Positions 55,617 to 64,000 of a DNA stretch of 64,000 nt are shown piece by piece (the stretch's first letter is position 1; each line of letters starts with the position of its first letter). Under the pieces are notes generated by a model, which was not told the origin of the DNA, did not search any database, and saw only the letters and a list, made by a program, of their open reading frames with translations. A program made the translations under genes and the position numbers. Location: positions 310,001 to 374,000 of the forward strand of contig PAQM01000006.1 in NCBI GenBank assembly GCA_002709305.1, written 5' to 3'. Source of the stretch: Crocinitomicaceae bacterium. Lineage in GTDB: Bacteria; Bacteroidota; Bacteroidia; Flavobacteriales_D; Crocinitomicaceae.

Positions 55617-56036
55617 ATGAAGCTAAACTTTAAACACTCAAATAAACTAAGAGTAAGGTATAGTGAAACAGACCAAATGGGCTACTGTTATTATGGAAAT
55701 TATGCACAATATTTTGAAGTTGGAAGAGTAGAAACATTAAGAAAAATTGGAATAAGCTACAAACAACTCGAAGAAAGAGGCATAATGTTACCTGTAATTG
55801 ATTTTCATGTCAAATATGAAAAACCTGCTAAATATGATGATAATCTTACCATTCAAACTAAAATAATTGAAATTAAAGGCGCTAAAATAATATTTGAATA
55901 TACTATTATCAATGAATCAAATGAAACTATTGCTATATCTTCAACGACTTTAGCTTTTATTTCAAAAAAAACAATGCGCCCAATAACACCACCCAAAGAT
56001 TTTATTGAACTCTTAAGCCAATATATAGTCAACTAA
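55617..56036 (+). CDS. acyl-CoA thioesterase, 4-hydroxybenzoyl-CoA thioesterase type
   Basis: This 139-residue hot-dog-fold protein has the YbgC/FadM signature: RVRYSETDQMGYCYYGNYAQYFEVGR, shown here as YSETDQMGYCYYGNY, with the conserved Asp (general base) in ETDQMG. It should cleave an acyl-CoA thioester in the cytoplasm; acyl preference is unknown. Adjacent dnaA and thioesterase genes are a familiar flavobacterial pair. Its last 4 bases overlap the end of tspO on the other strand. Confidence 0.93.
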   Translation: MKLNFKHSNKLRVRYSETDQMGYCYYGNYAQYFEVGRVETLRKIGISYKQLEERGIMLPVIDFHVKYEKPAKYDDNLTIQTKIIEIKGAKIIFEYTIINESNETIAISSTTLAFISKKTMRPITPPKDFIELLSQYIVN

Positions 56037-56500
56037 TTGAACAAATAAATATATATATTAAGAGATGAAGCTATTAATAACCACAAAAAGTATGGTAATA
56101 TAAATATTGACCATAATTTAATTAACTTATAGTACCTGTATAAAAAGAAAAAAATTATACTTGTTAAACAAAGTATTAAAATTAATCCTATTTCAATATT
56201 TCTAAAATAGAAAAATATTGGATTCCAAATAAAATTTAAAAACCACTGCACAATAAACAGAATAAATATTTCTTTTTTTGACTTACTATCAGTATATAAT
56301 TTTGACATATAAAAACCGAAGCAAATCATTATAAATAACCAAAAAAGACCAAATAAATATCCAGGTGGGGTCCATGGAGCTTTATTTAATTCCTGATACC
56401 AAATAGAACTAGCTCCAATACGAGTATAGATAGCTCCAAATAATAAACCAAGAAAATTAATTAGTACAAAAATTAAAACTCCAAAAACAAACTTCATCAT
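56033..56500 (-). CDS. TspO/MBR-family membrane protein
   Basis: The 155-residue protein has five hydrophobic helices and the TspO motifs: WYQELNKAPWTPPGYLFG near residue 35-52 and the helix with QWFLNFIWNPIFFYF. TspO proteins bind porphyrins, cholesterol or similar ligands and affect stress responses; in bacteria the role is mostly in tetrapyrrole handling. The end (ASSLNIYIYLFN) matches the usual A-x-x-LN-x-x-IxxLN pattern. A strong hairpin with a 16-base T tract on its coding strand lies 12-57 bp upstream of its start codon. Confidence 0.93.
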   Translation of the reverse strand: MMKFVFGVLIFVLINFLGLLFGAIYTRIGASSIWYQELNKAPWTPPGYLFGLFWLFIMICFGFYMSKLYTDSKSKKEIFILFIVQWFLNFIWNPIFFYFRNIEIGLILILCLTSIIFFFLYRYYKLIKLWSIFILPYFLWLLIASSLNIYIYLFN

Positions 56501-56512
56501 ATTACATAGATC

Positions 56513-56557
56513 AAAAAAAAAAAAAAAAGAAAAAGAGGCTTTAATTATAAAGCCTCT
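56513..56557 (-). terminator. terminator-like hairpin with 16-base T tract upstream of tspO
   Basis: AGAGGCTTTA (56534-56543) and TAAAGCCTCT (56548-56557) form a perfect 10-bp stem with a 4-nt loop. On the minus strand the stem is followed by a T-rich stretch ending in sixteen Ts (56528-56513). No annotated minus-strand gene ends here: tspO starts 12 bp downstream and the next gene up is divergent. It may end a small RNA or act as an attenuator of tspO. Confidence 0.65.
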
Positions 56558-56724
56558 AATATTTTAACCTTAAAATAGTTAAATAAATCGATTTTAAATA
56601 TAAACGATTTTTCAATAAAAAGGTTGCGTATTTATCTATTAGCTTAAAATTAACATTTACACATTAAAAAGTTTTTAAACCAGTAAAATAATATAGTGAG
56701 ATCAACATTATCTTTAGAGTGATA

Positions 56725-57609
56725 ATGGAAAATAAAAGCGACATAAAAGCCCTAGTTCAATTATGCGATGATCCAGATGAAAATATCTATAATCAAATAA
56801 AACATGAACTTATTAGCTATGGAAAAGATGCTATACCATTTCTAGAAGAATCTTGGATACATAATGATTACGATTTACTATTCCAATCTCGAATAGAAAA
56901 ACTAATTCCAGAAATACAATATAATTCTATAAAAAATGATTTGAAAACTTGGATTAATAAACCAAATAAGAGTTTATTAGAAGGTGCACTATTGATAGCA
57001 AGCTATCAATATCCAAATATTAATAAAGAAAAAATACGATCAGAAATTAAATATATTCGAGATAGCATATGGTTAGAATTAAACGATAGGCAAACAGCAT
57101 TTGAAAAAGTAACTATTTTTAATAAGATATTTTATGGACAGCATAAATTTATAGGAGACAAAAAAAACTACAATTCTCCAATGAATTCTTATTTAAATAC
57201 AGTGATAGAAACAAGAAAAGGAAACCCATTAAGTCTTTCTATACTTTACTCCTTAATTGCACAATCTTTAAAGATGCCAATATTTGGAGTAAATCTTCCA
57301 AATCATTTTATATTAACATATATAGACGAAAACAAAATAAATAATTTAATTAAAAAAAATAATAATCACGGTACTTTGTTTTATATAAATGCTTTTTCAA
57401 AAGGAACTATTTTTGAGGAAATGGAAATTGATAGTTTTTTAAAAAAAATAAATCTTCCATATTCTCGTGAATACTATGAACCGTGCTCTAATTCAACCAT
57501 TATATACCGAATGTTAAGCAACTTAATTAATTCACACAAAAAAAATAATCAAAAAAAACGTGTTAGAGATTTAACAGAGCTTAAAAACTTATTTAATAGA
57601 ATAATCTAA
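56725..57609 (+). CDS. SirB1-like transglutaminase-family protein
   Basis: From the ATG at 56725 the protein has 294 residues (GTG 56719 is possible). It resembles SirB1/Transglut_core2 proteins: an N-terminal helical part with HEAT-like character (about 1-75), then NKIFYGQHKFIGDKKNY, LNTVIETRKGNPLSLSILYSLIAQ and LPNHFILTY. A TPR-like C-terminal end follows. The transglutaminase-like fold lacks an obvious catalytic Cys in the expected LSLSILY position (serine instead), which is common in this family and suggests a non-enzymatic role. Its end overlaps dnaE by 21 bases tail to tail. Confidence 0.85.
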   Translation: MENKSDIKALVQLCDDPDENIYNQIKHELISYGKDAIPFLEESWIHNDYDLLFQSRIEKLIPEIQYNSIKNDLKTWINKPNKSLLEGALLIASYQYPNINKEKIRSEIKYIRDSIWLELNDRQTAFEKVTIFNKIFYGQHKFIGDKKNYNSPMNSYLNTVIETRKGNPLSLSILYSLIAQSLKMPIFGVNLPNHFILTYIDENKINNLIKKNNNHGTLFYINAFSKGTIFEEMEIDSFLKKINLPYSREYYEPCSNSTIIYRMLSNLINSHKKNNQKKRVRDLTELKNLFNRII

Positions 57610-60600
57610 TTTTAATTCTTCTAACTTTTTAAATAAAGAATTATTTAAATCTACTTTGAATGTTTTTGAAGGCATACGAACTTCTATATTTTCCAAATGA
57701 TTATAAACCGTAAAATTAACATCAGATGAACCTTTATTTTCATTAAATAATACAAATAAATTTTCTACCATTATCTCAGATAAAACACTTGAAGATATTC
57801 TTATATCAACCCTACTAGCTTTTGAAGCTTTTAAATTAGAAAGTAAATCAATTGAATTAATCACAAATTCCAGATCTGAACGACGATAAGGAACTTCAAT
57901 TCTTCCACTTAAAGAAATAAAAGTTCCTGGATTTAAGAAATGTTTATATTTCAAATAATTTTCTCTCCATAAAAATAGTTTAGTCTGTCCCCTATAATCT
58001 TCAATATACATTACTCCAAAAGGATCACCTTTTCTTGTTGTACGATGTTCAGTTTCAGTTATAACTGCAGGAATCAATATTTTCTTCCCTTTATGTTCTG
58101 TAAGATTATTCAACATTTCAACATCGCCATTACAGAAAGCATTTATTTCGATTTTAAAATCATCGAGTGGATGACCAGAGATAAAAAAACCAACAACTTC
58201 TTTTTCTTTATTTAATGCATAAATATTACCCCATTCTTCAGTTTTAGGTATTAAGGGTTCAGGCAATTTTATACCAGTACTTTCACCAAACAAAGAAGCT
58301 TGAGTTGAGTTTTTACTATCTTGAAAACCCGAACCAAAACGAATAACATTCTCAATAAATGAACGGCCATTTGTGTCTTCGTTAAAATACTGAGCTCTAT
58401 GAATATTACCAAACGAATCAAAACCTCCAGCATAAACTAAGCTTTCAAAAACTTTTTTACTACAAACACGTAAATTAACTCGTTTAGCAAAATCAAAAAC
58501 ATTTTCAAAAAACCCATTTTTATTACGATCAGAAATAATTAATTCAACAGCTGAAGATCCAATTCCCTTTATAGCACCTAGACCAAAACGAATAGAACCT
58601 TTGTTATTTACAGTAAATTGATATTTTGATTCATTAATATCAGGTCCAAGAACTTCTATACCCATACGCTTACATTCATCCATAAAAAATGTAACCTGTT
58701 TAATATCACTCATATTATTACTTAAAACAGACGCCATATATTCAGCAGGATAATTTGCTTTTAAATAAGCAGTTTGATAAGCAATCCAAGCATAACAGGT
58801 AGAATGAGATTTATTAAAAGCGTATGATGCAAATGCTTCCCAATCTTTCCATACTTTCTCTAGTATATCAATATCATAACCATTTTCACCTCCTCTTTTA
58901 AGAAAAGAGGGTTTCATTTTATCCAAAATATACTTTTGTTTTTTACCCATAGCTTTACGAAGAGTATCAGCTTCACCTTTTGAAAATCCAGCTAACTTTT
59001 GGGATAAAAGCATAACCTGTTCCTGATAGACAGTAATTCCATAAGTCTCTTTTAAATATTCTTCACATTCAGGAAAATCATATACAATCTCTTCATCTCC
59101 ATGTTTACGTTTAATAAAAGAAGGTATATACTCTAGTGGGCCCGGACGATACAATGCATTCATAGCAATTAAATCACCAAATACACTAGGTTTCAATTCT
59201 CTCATGTACTTTTGCATTCCAGGGGATTCATACTGAAAAATACCTATAGTTTCTCCTCGCTGAAAAAGCTCATAAGTTAATTTATCATCAATTGGAAAAT
59301 TATCAGGAAGCAATTCAATATCATGTCTTTCTTTTACATTTCTAATAGCATGCTTAATCAAAGTAAGTGTTTTTAATCCTAAAAAATCCATTTTTAATAA
59401 TCCAGCATCCTCAGCAACAGAATTATCATATTGAGTACAATACATATCTGAATCTTTAGCTAAAGCTACTGGCACAAATTTCGTTATGTCATCTGGAGTA
59501 ATAATTACACCACAGGCATGAATACCTGTATTTCTAATATTACCTTCAAGCTTCCTTGCTTGATTAATTACTTTGGCATGAAGATTAACACCATTTGATA
59601 TTGATTTTAGCTCATTTACATTCTTAAGATCATCCTGATTATTCTTTAACTTATTTCTTAATCCATAGTCATCTAGTTCAAATAATTGGCCTAATGAAAT
59701 ATTTGGAATTAATTTAGCAAGCCTATCAGCTTCAGATAATGGCAAGTCAAGTACTCTTGCAGTATCTCTTATAGATGATTTTGCTGCCATTGATCCATAA
59801 GTAATAATCTGTGCAACCTGATTAGCCCCATACTTATTGATGACCCATTCTATTACGCGATGACGTCCCTCATCATCAAAATCAATATCAATATCAGGCA
59901 TAGATATTCTATCTGGATTTAAAAAACGCTCAAAAAGTAAATCATATGTAATAGGATCTATATTCGTTATTTGAATACAATAAGCAACAACAGAACCAGC
60001 TGCAGAACCACGACCTGGACCAACAGAAACACCCATTTCACGAGCAGCTTTACAAAAATCTTGTACAATTAAAAAATAACCTGGATAACCTGTTTTTTCT
60101 ATAGTTTCAAGCTCAAAGTCTAAACGTTCTCTTATATCATCAGTAATTTCTTTATAGCGAAATTTTGCGCCCTCATATGCTAAATGTCTTAAATATTTAT
60201 TCTCACCTCGCTTTCCACCATCTTTGCTATCTTCTTTATTAATAAATTCATTTGGAATATTGTAATCTGGCAATAAAACATTACGAGCCAATTCATAATG
60301 TTCAATTTTATCAATAATTTCATCTATAGATTTAATTGCTTCTGGAATATCCAAAAACAAATTCTTCATTTCTTCTTGTGACTTAAAATAATATTCTTCA
60401 TTTTCTAATCCATATCTAAAACCTCTTCCTCTACCCTTTGGAGTTGAAACTAATTCGTTGTTCTTTACACATAATAAAACATCATGTGTCTCAGCATCCT
60501 CTTTATTTAAATAATATGTGTTATTTGTTGCAACTAATTTAACACCATACTTTTTAGCTAATTTAACTAATGATTCATTTACATGATTTTCATTTTCTTG

Positions 60601-61935
60601 ACCATGACGCATTAATTCAATATAAAAATCATCTTTAAAAATTGATTTCCACCAAATAAGTGATTCTTCAGCTTGAACCTCACCAACATTTAATAATAAA
60701 CTTGGTATTTCACCATATAAATTCCCTGTCAAAACAATAATATCCTTACAATATTTTTCAATTACTGATTTATCAATTCTAGGAACATAGTACATACCTT
60801 CTGTATAAGCTAATGAAGCTAATTTTATCAAATTATCATAACCGCTTTTATTCTTTGCTAAAAAGACAACCTGATATCCATTATCTTTCTGGGTCTTATC
60901 ACTCATGTCCTTGCAGACATTAAACTCACAACCAATAATAGGCATTATTTCAACAGAATCAAGAACATCATTTTCTTTCTTTTTTTCTTTTAAAGTCATA
61001 TTATAATTAGCAACTTCTCTTTCAAAATGAAAAGCTGCCATCATATTACCGGTATCAGTTATAGCTACAGCGCGCATATTGTTCTCTGATGCCTTTTTCA
61101 CCAAAGCACTTACATCAATAGTAGATTGAAGAATAGAAAATTGTGTATGATTATGTAAATGAGCAAAACTATATTCTTCTAATTCTTTAGAAACAGAATC
61201 TTTATTCGGAATATTAGAATTATTATCGTCTTTAATTTGAATGAACTTCAAACTTTCTTCCTTAAGGTTCAAATGCTTTATTCCTACAAGTTCAATTGAT
61301 GGATTATTTTTTTTAAAATTCTGAATATAATCTTCGTCTTTTCCTAATTGATCAGAAGAGAATATCGAACTTCTAATTAATTCAAAAAAACATCTTGCAG
61401 TTGCTTCAACATCAGCAGTAGCATTATGAGCTTCTTGAAAAGATTCATTAAATAAAAAACTATATAACTCTGTTAATGTTGGTAACTTAAAACCACCTCC
61501 TCTACCACCTGGAATCTCACAAAGTTTAGCGGTAACTTCTGTACAAGTATCAAGTATAGGTATATTGCTCATATGAGTATCAAGATTCAATCGATAATAT
61601 TCACAGCTAAGAACATTAATATCAAACTTTACATTTTGACCAACAATAAACTGAGCTTTTTTCAATGAAATATTGAATTCTTGTAATACTTCTATTAAAT
61701 CAAATCCTTTATTTTCAGCTAACAAAGTAGAGATACCATGAATTTTCTCTGAATCATATGGAATATTATAACCATTTGGTTTGATTAAATAATCTTTCGC
61801 TTCAACCAATTCTCCCATATCATTATGAAGCTGCCAAGCAATCTGAACAACCCTTGGCCAATTAGAAACATCAGAAATTGGAGCATTCCAATTCCTTGGC
61901 AAACCAGTTGTTTCAGTATCAAAAATAATGTACAT
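57589..61935 (-). CDS. dnaE: DNA polymerase III alpha subunit with N-terminal exonuclease
   Basis: This 1448-residue polymerase starts with a DEDDh exonuclease domain (about 1-190: FDTETTGLP, GQNVKFDINVL and HNATADVEATA), then a PHP domain (HLHNHTQFSILQS), the C-family palm with catalytic acids in PDIDIDFDDEGRHRV and GPGRGSAAGS, the finger region (NALYRPGPLEYIPSF), the helix-hairpin-helix part (GLGAIKGIG) and an OB fold (about 1310-1390). It copies the chromosome as the replicase core. A fused exonuclease is known from many Bacteroidota DnaE proteins, where it may replace or assist a separate DnaQ. DnaE is otherwise ordinary in length and motifs. Confidence 0.97.
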   Translation of the reverse strand: MYIIFDTETTGLPRNWNAPISDVSNWPRVVQIAWQLHNDMGELVEAKDYLIKPNGYNIPYDSEKIHGISTLLAENKGFDLIEVLQEFNISLKKAQFIVGQNVKFDINVLSCEYYRLNLDTHMSNIPILDTCTEVTAKLCEIPGGRGGGFKLPTLTELYSFLFNESFQEAHNATADVEATARCFFELIRSSIFSSDQLGKDEDYIQNFKKNNPSIELVGIKHLNLKEESLKFIQIKDDNNSNIPNKDSVSKELEEYSFAHLHNHTQFSILQSTIDVSALVKKASENNMRAVAITDTGNMMAAFHFEREVANYNMTLKEKKKENDVLDSVEIMPIIGCEFNVCKDMSDKTQKDNGYQVVFLAKNKSGYDNLIKLASLAYTEGMYYVPRIDKSVIEKYCKDIIVLTGNLYGEIPSLLLNVGEVQAEESLIWWKSIFKDDFYIELMRHGQENENHVNESLVKLAKKYGVKLVATNNTYYLNKEDAETHDVLLCVKNNELVSTPKGRGRGFRYGLENEEYYFKSQEEMKNLFLDIPEAIKSIDEIIDKIEHYELARNVLLPDYNIPNEFINKEDSKDGGKRGENKYLRHLAYEGAKFRYKEITDDIRERLDFELETIEKTGYPGYFLIVQDFCKAAREMGVSVGPGRGSAAGSVVAYCIQITNIDPITYDLLFERFLNPDRISMPDIDIDFDDEGRHRVIEWVINKYGANQVAQIITYGSMAAKSSIRDTARVLDLPLSEADRLAKLIPNISLGQLFELDDYGLRNKLKNNQDDLKNVNELKSISNGVNLHAKVINQARKLEGNIRNTGIHACGVIITPDDITKFVPVALAKDSDMYCTQYDNSVAEDAGLLKMDFLGLKTLTLIKHAIRNVKERHDIELLPDNFPIDDKLTYELFQRGETIGIFQYESPGMQKYMRELKPSVFGDLIAMNALYRPGPLEYIPSFIKRKHGDEEIVYDFPECEEYLKETYGITVYQEQVMLLSQKLAGFSKGEADTLRKAMGKKQKYILDKMKPSFLKRGGENGYDIDILEKVWKDWEAFASYAFNKSHSTCYAWIAYQTAYLKANYPAEYMASVLSNNMSDIKQVTFFMDECKRMGIEVLGPDINESKYQFTVNNKGSIRFGLGAIKGIGSSAVELIISDRNKNGFFENVFDFAKRVNLRVCSKKVFESLVYAGGFDSFGNIHRAQYFNEDTNGRSFIENVIRFGSGFQDSKNSTQASLFGESTGIKLPEPLIPKTEEWGNIYALNKEKEVVGFFISGHPLDDFKIEINAFCNGDVEMLNNLTEHKGKKILIPAVITETEHRTTRKGDPFGVMYIEDYRGQTKLFLWRENYLKYKHFLNPGTFISLSGRIEVPYRRSDLEFVINSIDLLSNLKASKASRVDIRISSSVLSEIMVENLFVLFNENKGSSDVNFTVYNHLENIEVRMPSKTFKVDLNNSLFKKLEELKLDYSIK

Positions 61936-62054
61936 AAAAGAAAATTCTAACTACTAAAATTAGAAAAAAAGAGGTTGGAATTATTATAAAAATATGAACA
62001 AAAAGCTAGTGTTTTCAACAAAAAAAGATTAAATGAATTTAAAAATCATTTATT

Positions 62055-62094
62055 TTACAAAAAATAAAATCCGCCAAAAATAAAAGGCGGATTT
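62055..62094 (-). terminator. rho-independent terminator after the DUF1573 gene
   Basis: AAATCCGCC (62067-62075) pairs with GGCGGATTT (62086-62094) around a 10-nt loop. On the minus strand the stem leads into a T-rich stretch. It ends the ruvX-def-DUF1573 run before dnaE. Confidence 0.75.
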
Positions 62095-62142
62095 GATAAA
62101 GAATCTAGTAAATATTACTAATTATAAAATATTCTTAAATAA

Positions 62143-62586
62143 TTACTTATTTGCAGGGGCTCCTGTTTTATTGATTGGTGCACCTGAAGATGGTTTTGGT
62201 TTAACAGTACCTTTAATTCTAATAACCTTTGTAGGTGAATTAACAGCATTAGAAGTAATTGTTACAGATTTATTAATAGCACCAGGACGTTTAGTATCAT
62301 ATTTTACAGATAATGATGACGAGGCACCTGGAGCAACTGGCTCTTTTGGCCATGAAGGTACTGTACAACCACAAGAACCTTTAGCATTTGAAATAATCAA
62401 AGGAGCATTTCCTGTATTAGTAAATTTGAAAGTACATTGACCATTTCCAGCATATTCAACTGTTCCATAATCATGAATTTCTTTTTCAAATTCTATTTTT
62501 GCTCCGTTTGAAACCTCCTGAGAAAATAATTTATTCGCATTTGAGGTAACAACAACAACTAATAACAATAACAATAATTTTTTCAT
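62143..62586 (-). CDS. secreted DUF1573 protein
   Basis: This 147-residue protein has a signal peptide (MKKLLLLLLVVVVTSNANKLFSQ) and one DUF1573 Ig-like domain: HDYGTVEYAGNGQCTFKFTNTGN and the hallmark AKGSCGCTVPSWPKEPVAPG, here with the GSCGCT pair of cysteines. The end is a Pro/Lys/Ser/Ala-rich tail of about 25 residues (PKPSSGAP, repeated A-P-N-K). DUF1573 domains are frequent in Bacteroidota exported proteins, with no firm function. It lies 87 bp after def on the same strand and is followed by a terminator. Confidence 0.92.
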   Translation of the reverse strand: MKKLLLLLLVVVVTSNANKLFSQEVSNGAKIEFEKEIHDYGTVEYAGNGQCTFKFTNTGNAPLIISNAKGSCGCTVPSWPKEPVAPGASSSLSVKYDTKRPGAINKSVTITSNAVNSPTKVIRIKGTVKPKPSSGAPINKTGAPANK

Positions 62587-62673
62587 AAACTTTTTTTAAT
62601 AATTCTTATTAACAAATATAATACCATATTTTTTTTTTAGATAAAAAATTAAAAAGATTTTAAAAAAATAAAA

Positions 62674-63270
62674 CTATCGACTCTTTTTTAAAAGTGGAAA
62701 TTTCATTTTATAATTAACATCAATCTCTCCCTTAGAAATATTTAATAATTTTTTACTAATTATTCGCTTTTTCAAAGGAGATAGATAATCTGTAAACAAA
62801 ACACCTTCTATATGATCGTACTCATGTTGAATAATTCTCGCTGCATATCCATCATATTCCTCTTCTTTTAACTCCCAATTTTCATTGTAATAAGAAATAA
62901 CAACCTTTTCTTTTCTATAAACCTCCTCTCGAATTTTTGGAATAGATAAACATCCTTCACTAAAAGCCCATTCTTTACCACTTTCTTCCTCAATAATTGG
63001 ATTAATAAAAACTTTCTTAAAGTTTTCCATACCCTGTGCCATTGGATCTTCTTCTTGACCTTCTTCAACATCTGAAAACGGGGAACCATCAACAATAAAA
63101 AGACGGATTGATTTACCAATTTGTGGTGCGGCTAAACCCACACCAGAAGCAGCATACATAGTTTCAAACATATCCGATATTAATTGATCTAAATCAGAAT
63201 AACTCTGCTTTATTTCAGAACATTCTTTCTTTAAAAGAACATCACCATAAGCTAAAATTGGTAGAATCAT
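62674..63270 (-). CDS. def: peptide deformylase
   Basis: Def removes the formyl group from new proteins. The 198-residue metalloenzyme shows motif 1 GVGLAAPQIG, motif 2 EGCLSIP (metal Cys) and motif 3 QHEYDHIEG (metal histidines and catalytic Glu). The N-terminus MILPILAYGDVLLKKE is typical of Bacteroidota. A fifteen-or-so-residue acidic loop (EEGQEEDPMAQGM) between motifs 1 and 2 is normal in this group. It lies 84 bp downstream of ruvX on the same strand; a hairpin is found in that gap. Confidence 0.96.
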   Translation of the reverse strand: MILPILAYGDVLLKKECSEIKQSYSDLDQLISDMFETMYAASGVGLAAPQIGKSIRLFIVDGSPFSDVEEGQEEDPMAQGMENFKKVFINPIIEEESGKEWAFSEGCLSIPKIREEVYRKEKVVISYYNENWELKEEEYDGYAARIIQHEYDHIEGVLFTDYLSPLKKRIISKKLLNISKGEIDVNYKMKFPLLKKSR

Positions 63271-63317
63271 ATTATTTAATATGTTTATGTAACAAAACTA
63301 ATCCTTTGATTTTAAAT

Positions 63318-63337
63318 ATAGAACAAATGTGTTCTAT
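63318..63337 (-). repeat. short palindrome between ruvX and def
   Basis: ATAGAACA (63318-63325) and TGTTCTAT (63330-63337) form a perfect 8-bp inverted repeat with a 4-nt centre. It could be a weak terminator, a processing hairpin or an operator. It lies 17 bp after the ruvX stop codon in transcript direction. Confidence 0.4.
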
Positions 63338-63354
63338 TTAAAGATATTTTTTAT

Positions 63355-63765
63355 CTAAAGACTAGACAAATAAGACTGTAAAATTATTGTAGCACTTACT
63401 TTATCTACCAATCTTTTATCTTGTTTATGTTTTTTTCTAGCTCCAGCAGAATGAATAGATTGACTTGCAATTTTTGAAGTAAATCTCTCATCTAATAAAA
63501 TAACTTTGATATTAATAAATTTTTTCTCTAATTCATTCTTCAACAAATAGACATTCTGAGTAATATTAGTATCTTCATTATTTAACCCTTTTGGTAAACC
63601 TAAAATTATTTTATCAATATTTTCTTTCAACATTAATTCTCTCAAAAACACAATTAAATTTTTAGAATCAACAGTATCTAATCCAAATGCGAAAACATTA
63701 AGATCATCAGTAATGGATAACCCTGTTCTTTTTAGACCAAAATCAATTCCTAATATCTTTCCCAT
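63355..63765 (-). CDS. ruvX: YqgF/RuvX-type Holliday junction resolvase
   Basis: This 136-residue RNase H-fold protein begins MGKILGIDFGLKRTGLSITD with the first catalytic Asp, has GLPKGLNNEDTN, LLDERFTSK with the catalytic Glu, and ends with KRLVDKVSATIILQSYL carrying the last Asp. Members act as Holliday junction resolvases or in pre-16S rRNA maturation. It heads the ruvX-def-DUF1573 run and is divergent from dapD, the arrangement known in Flavobacteriia. Confidence 0.94.
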   Translation of the reverse strand: MGKILGIDFGLKRTGLSITDDLNVFAFGLDTVDSKNLIVFLRELMLKENIDKIILGLPKGLNNEDTNITQNVYLLKNELEKKFINIKVILLDERFTSKIASQSIHSAGARKKHKQDKRLVDKVSATIILQSYLSSL

Positions 63766-63820
63766 AATAACAAAGATGACAGAAATATAGCATTAAACAA
63801 AAAAATAGATTATAGATAAC

Positions 63821-63828
63821 TATCTTTG
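63821..63828 (+). promoter_or_regulatory. candidate -7 box for dapD
   Basis: TATCTTTG is an exact TAnnTTTG match 19 bp before the dapD ATG. No TTG is present at the -33 position. Confidence 0.35.
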
Positions 63829-63847
63829 TAAAAATAACAACAATTAA

Positions 63848-64000
63848 ATGAAATCAATTATAGAAGAAGCTTGGAAGAATCGTGAGTTATTAAAAGAAAA
63901 AAAAACAATTCAAACAATTGAAAATGTTATAGAAGGTTTAGATAAAGGTAAAATTAGAGTTGCAGAGCCAATAGGTGATAAAAAATGGCAGATTAATGAA
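63848..64000 (+). CDS. dapD: tetrahydrodipicolinate N-succinyltransferase, N-terminal part (3' truncated)
   Basis: The window ends 51 codons into this gene. The N-terminus (IIEEAWKNRELL, VIEGLDKGKIRVAEP and WQINE) matches DapD, which transfers succinyl from succinyl-CoA to tetrahydrodipicolinate in lysine and diaminopimelate synthesis. The hexapeptide-repeat catalytic part lies outside. The ruvX/def/dapD neighbourhood supports the call. Confidence 0.9.
   Translation, partial: MKSIIEEAWKNRELLKEKKTIQTIENVIEGLDKGKIRVAEPIGDKKWQINE

Noticed and set aside
62093-62440. Plus-strand reading frame opposite the DUF1573 gene
   Set aside because: It overlaps the terminator and the antisense of a gene with clear DUF1573 motifs.

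Overview
The window is a continuous piece of a Bacteroidota chromosome, most likely from an uncultured or free-living member of the Flavobacteriales. The base composition is strongly AT-rich (by eye roughly 30% GC). The evidence for the group is: type IX secretion/gliding genes (porU, porV, a PorP/SprF-like protein, gldJ), a kelch protein with a probable C-terminal T9SS sorting tail, a DnaE with a built-in N-terminal exonuclease, an OstA-like LPS-export protein after purA, fumarylacetoacetase, a GWxTD protein, almost no Shine-Dalgarno sequences, and several promoter matches to the Bacteroidota pattern TTG/TTTG - about 20 nt - TAnnTTTG. The Cys-rich GCTD-type repeats in the kelch protein are typical of marine members, but species-level placement is inference.

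Layout. 1-9 kb: 3' end of methylmalonyl-CoA mutase, a divIC/ftsB-like gene, SpoIID-like protein, lpxB, DinB-like protein, NlpC/P60 peptidase, glyA, a short-chain dehydrogenase and gmhA. 9-17.4 kb: fur-like regulator, STAS protein, purA and OstA-like protein on +, facing fahA-relA/spoT and ychF on -. 17.5-24.7 kb: M28 peptidase, an alpha-oxoamine synthase (sphingolipid or sulfonolipid type), the kelch/T9SS cargo, bioB-bioF and ispF. 24.7-34.5 kb: porU-porV on -, then divergent porP/sprF-like, gldJ and murF. 34.5-42.6 kb: acyl-CoA dehydrogenase, anmK, Glu/Leu dehydrogenase, nhaD, exbB-exbD-tonB and folC. 42.6-50.4 kb: tRNA-Val, MerC-like, YceI-like, WG-repeat protein, tRNA-Ser, GWxTD protein, glycosyltransferase, aroQ, xerD, a small lipoprotein and elbB. 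50.5-64 kb: pckA, an M42-like peptidase, an IMPACT protein, dnaA, a thioesterase, tspO, a SirB1-like protein, dnaE, a DUF1573 protein, def, ruvX and the start of dapD.

How it fits together. Most genes are single-copy housekeeping genes for envelope building (lpxB, gmhA, OstA, murF, anmK, SpoIID, NlpC/P60), replication (dnaA, dnaE, xerD, ruvX) and central metabolism (pckA, glyA, purA, biotin, folate). The accessory flavour comes from the T9SS/gliding block and its probable cargo, and from a TonB energising operon beside a Na+/H+ antiporter. No transposase, integron, prophage, CRISPR array, restriction or toxin-antitoxin system was seen. No clear previously undescribed multi-gene system was found. 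The most useful oddities are a probable non-canonical start codon in xerD, an orphan terminator hairpin with a 16-A tract before tspO, an enlarged insertion in GldJ, and a Fur-like protein without its structural cysteines.
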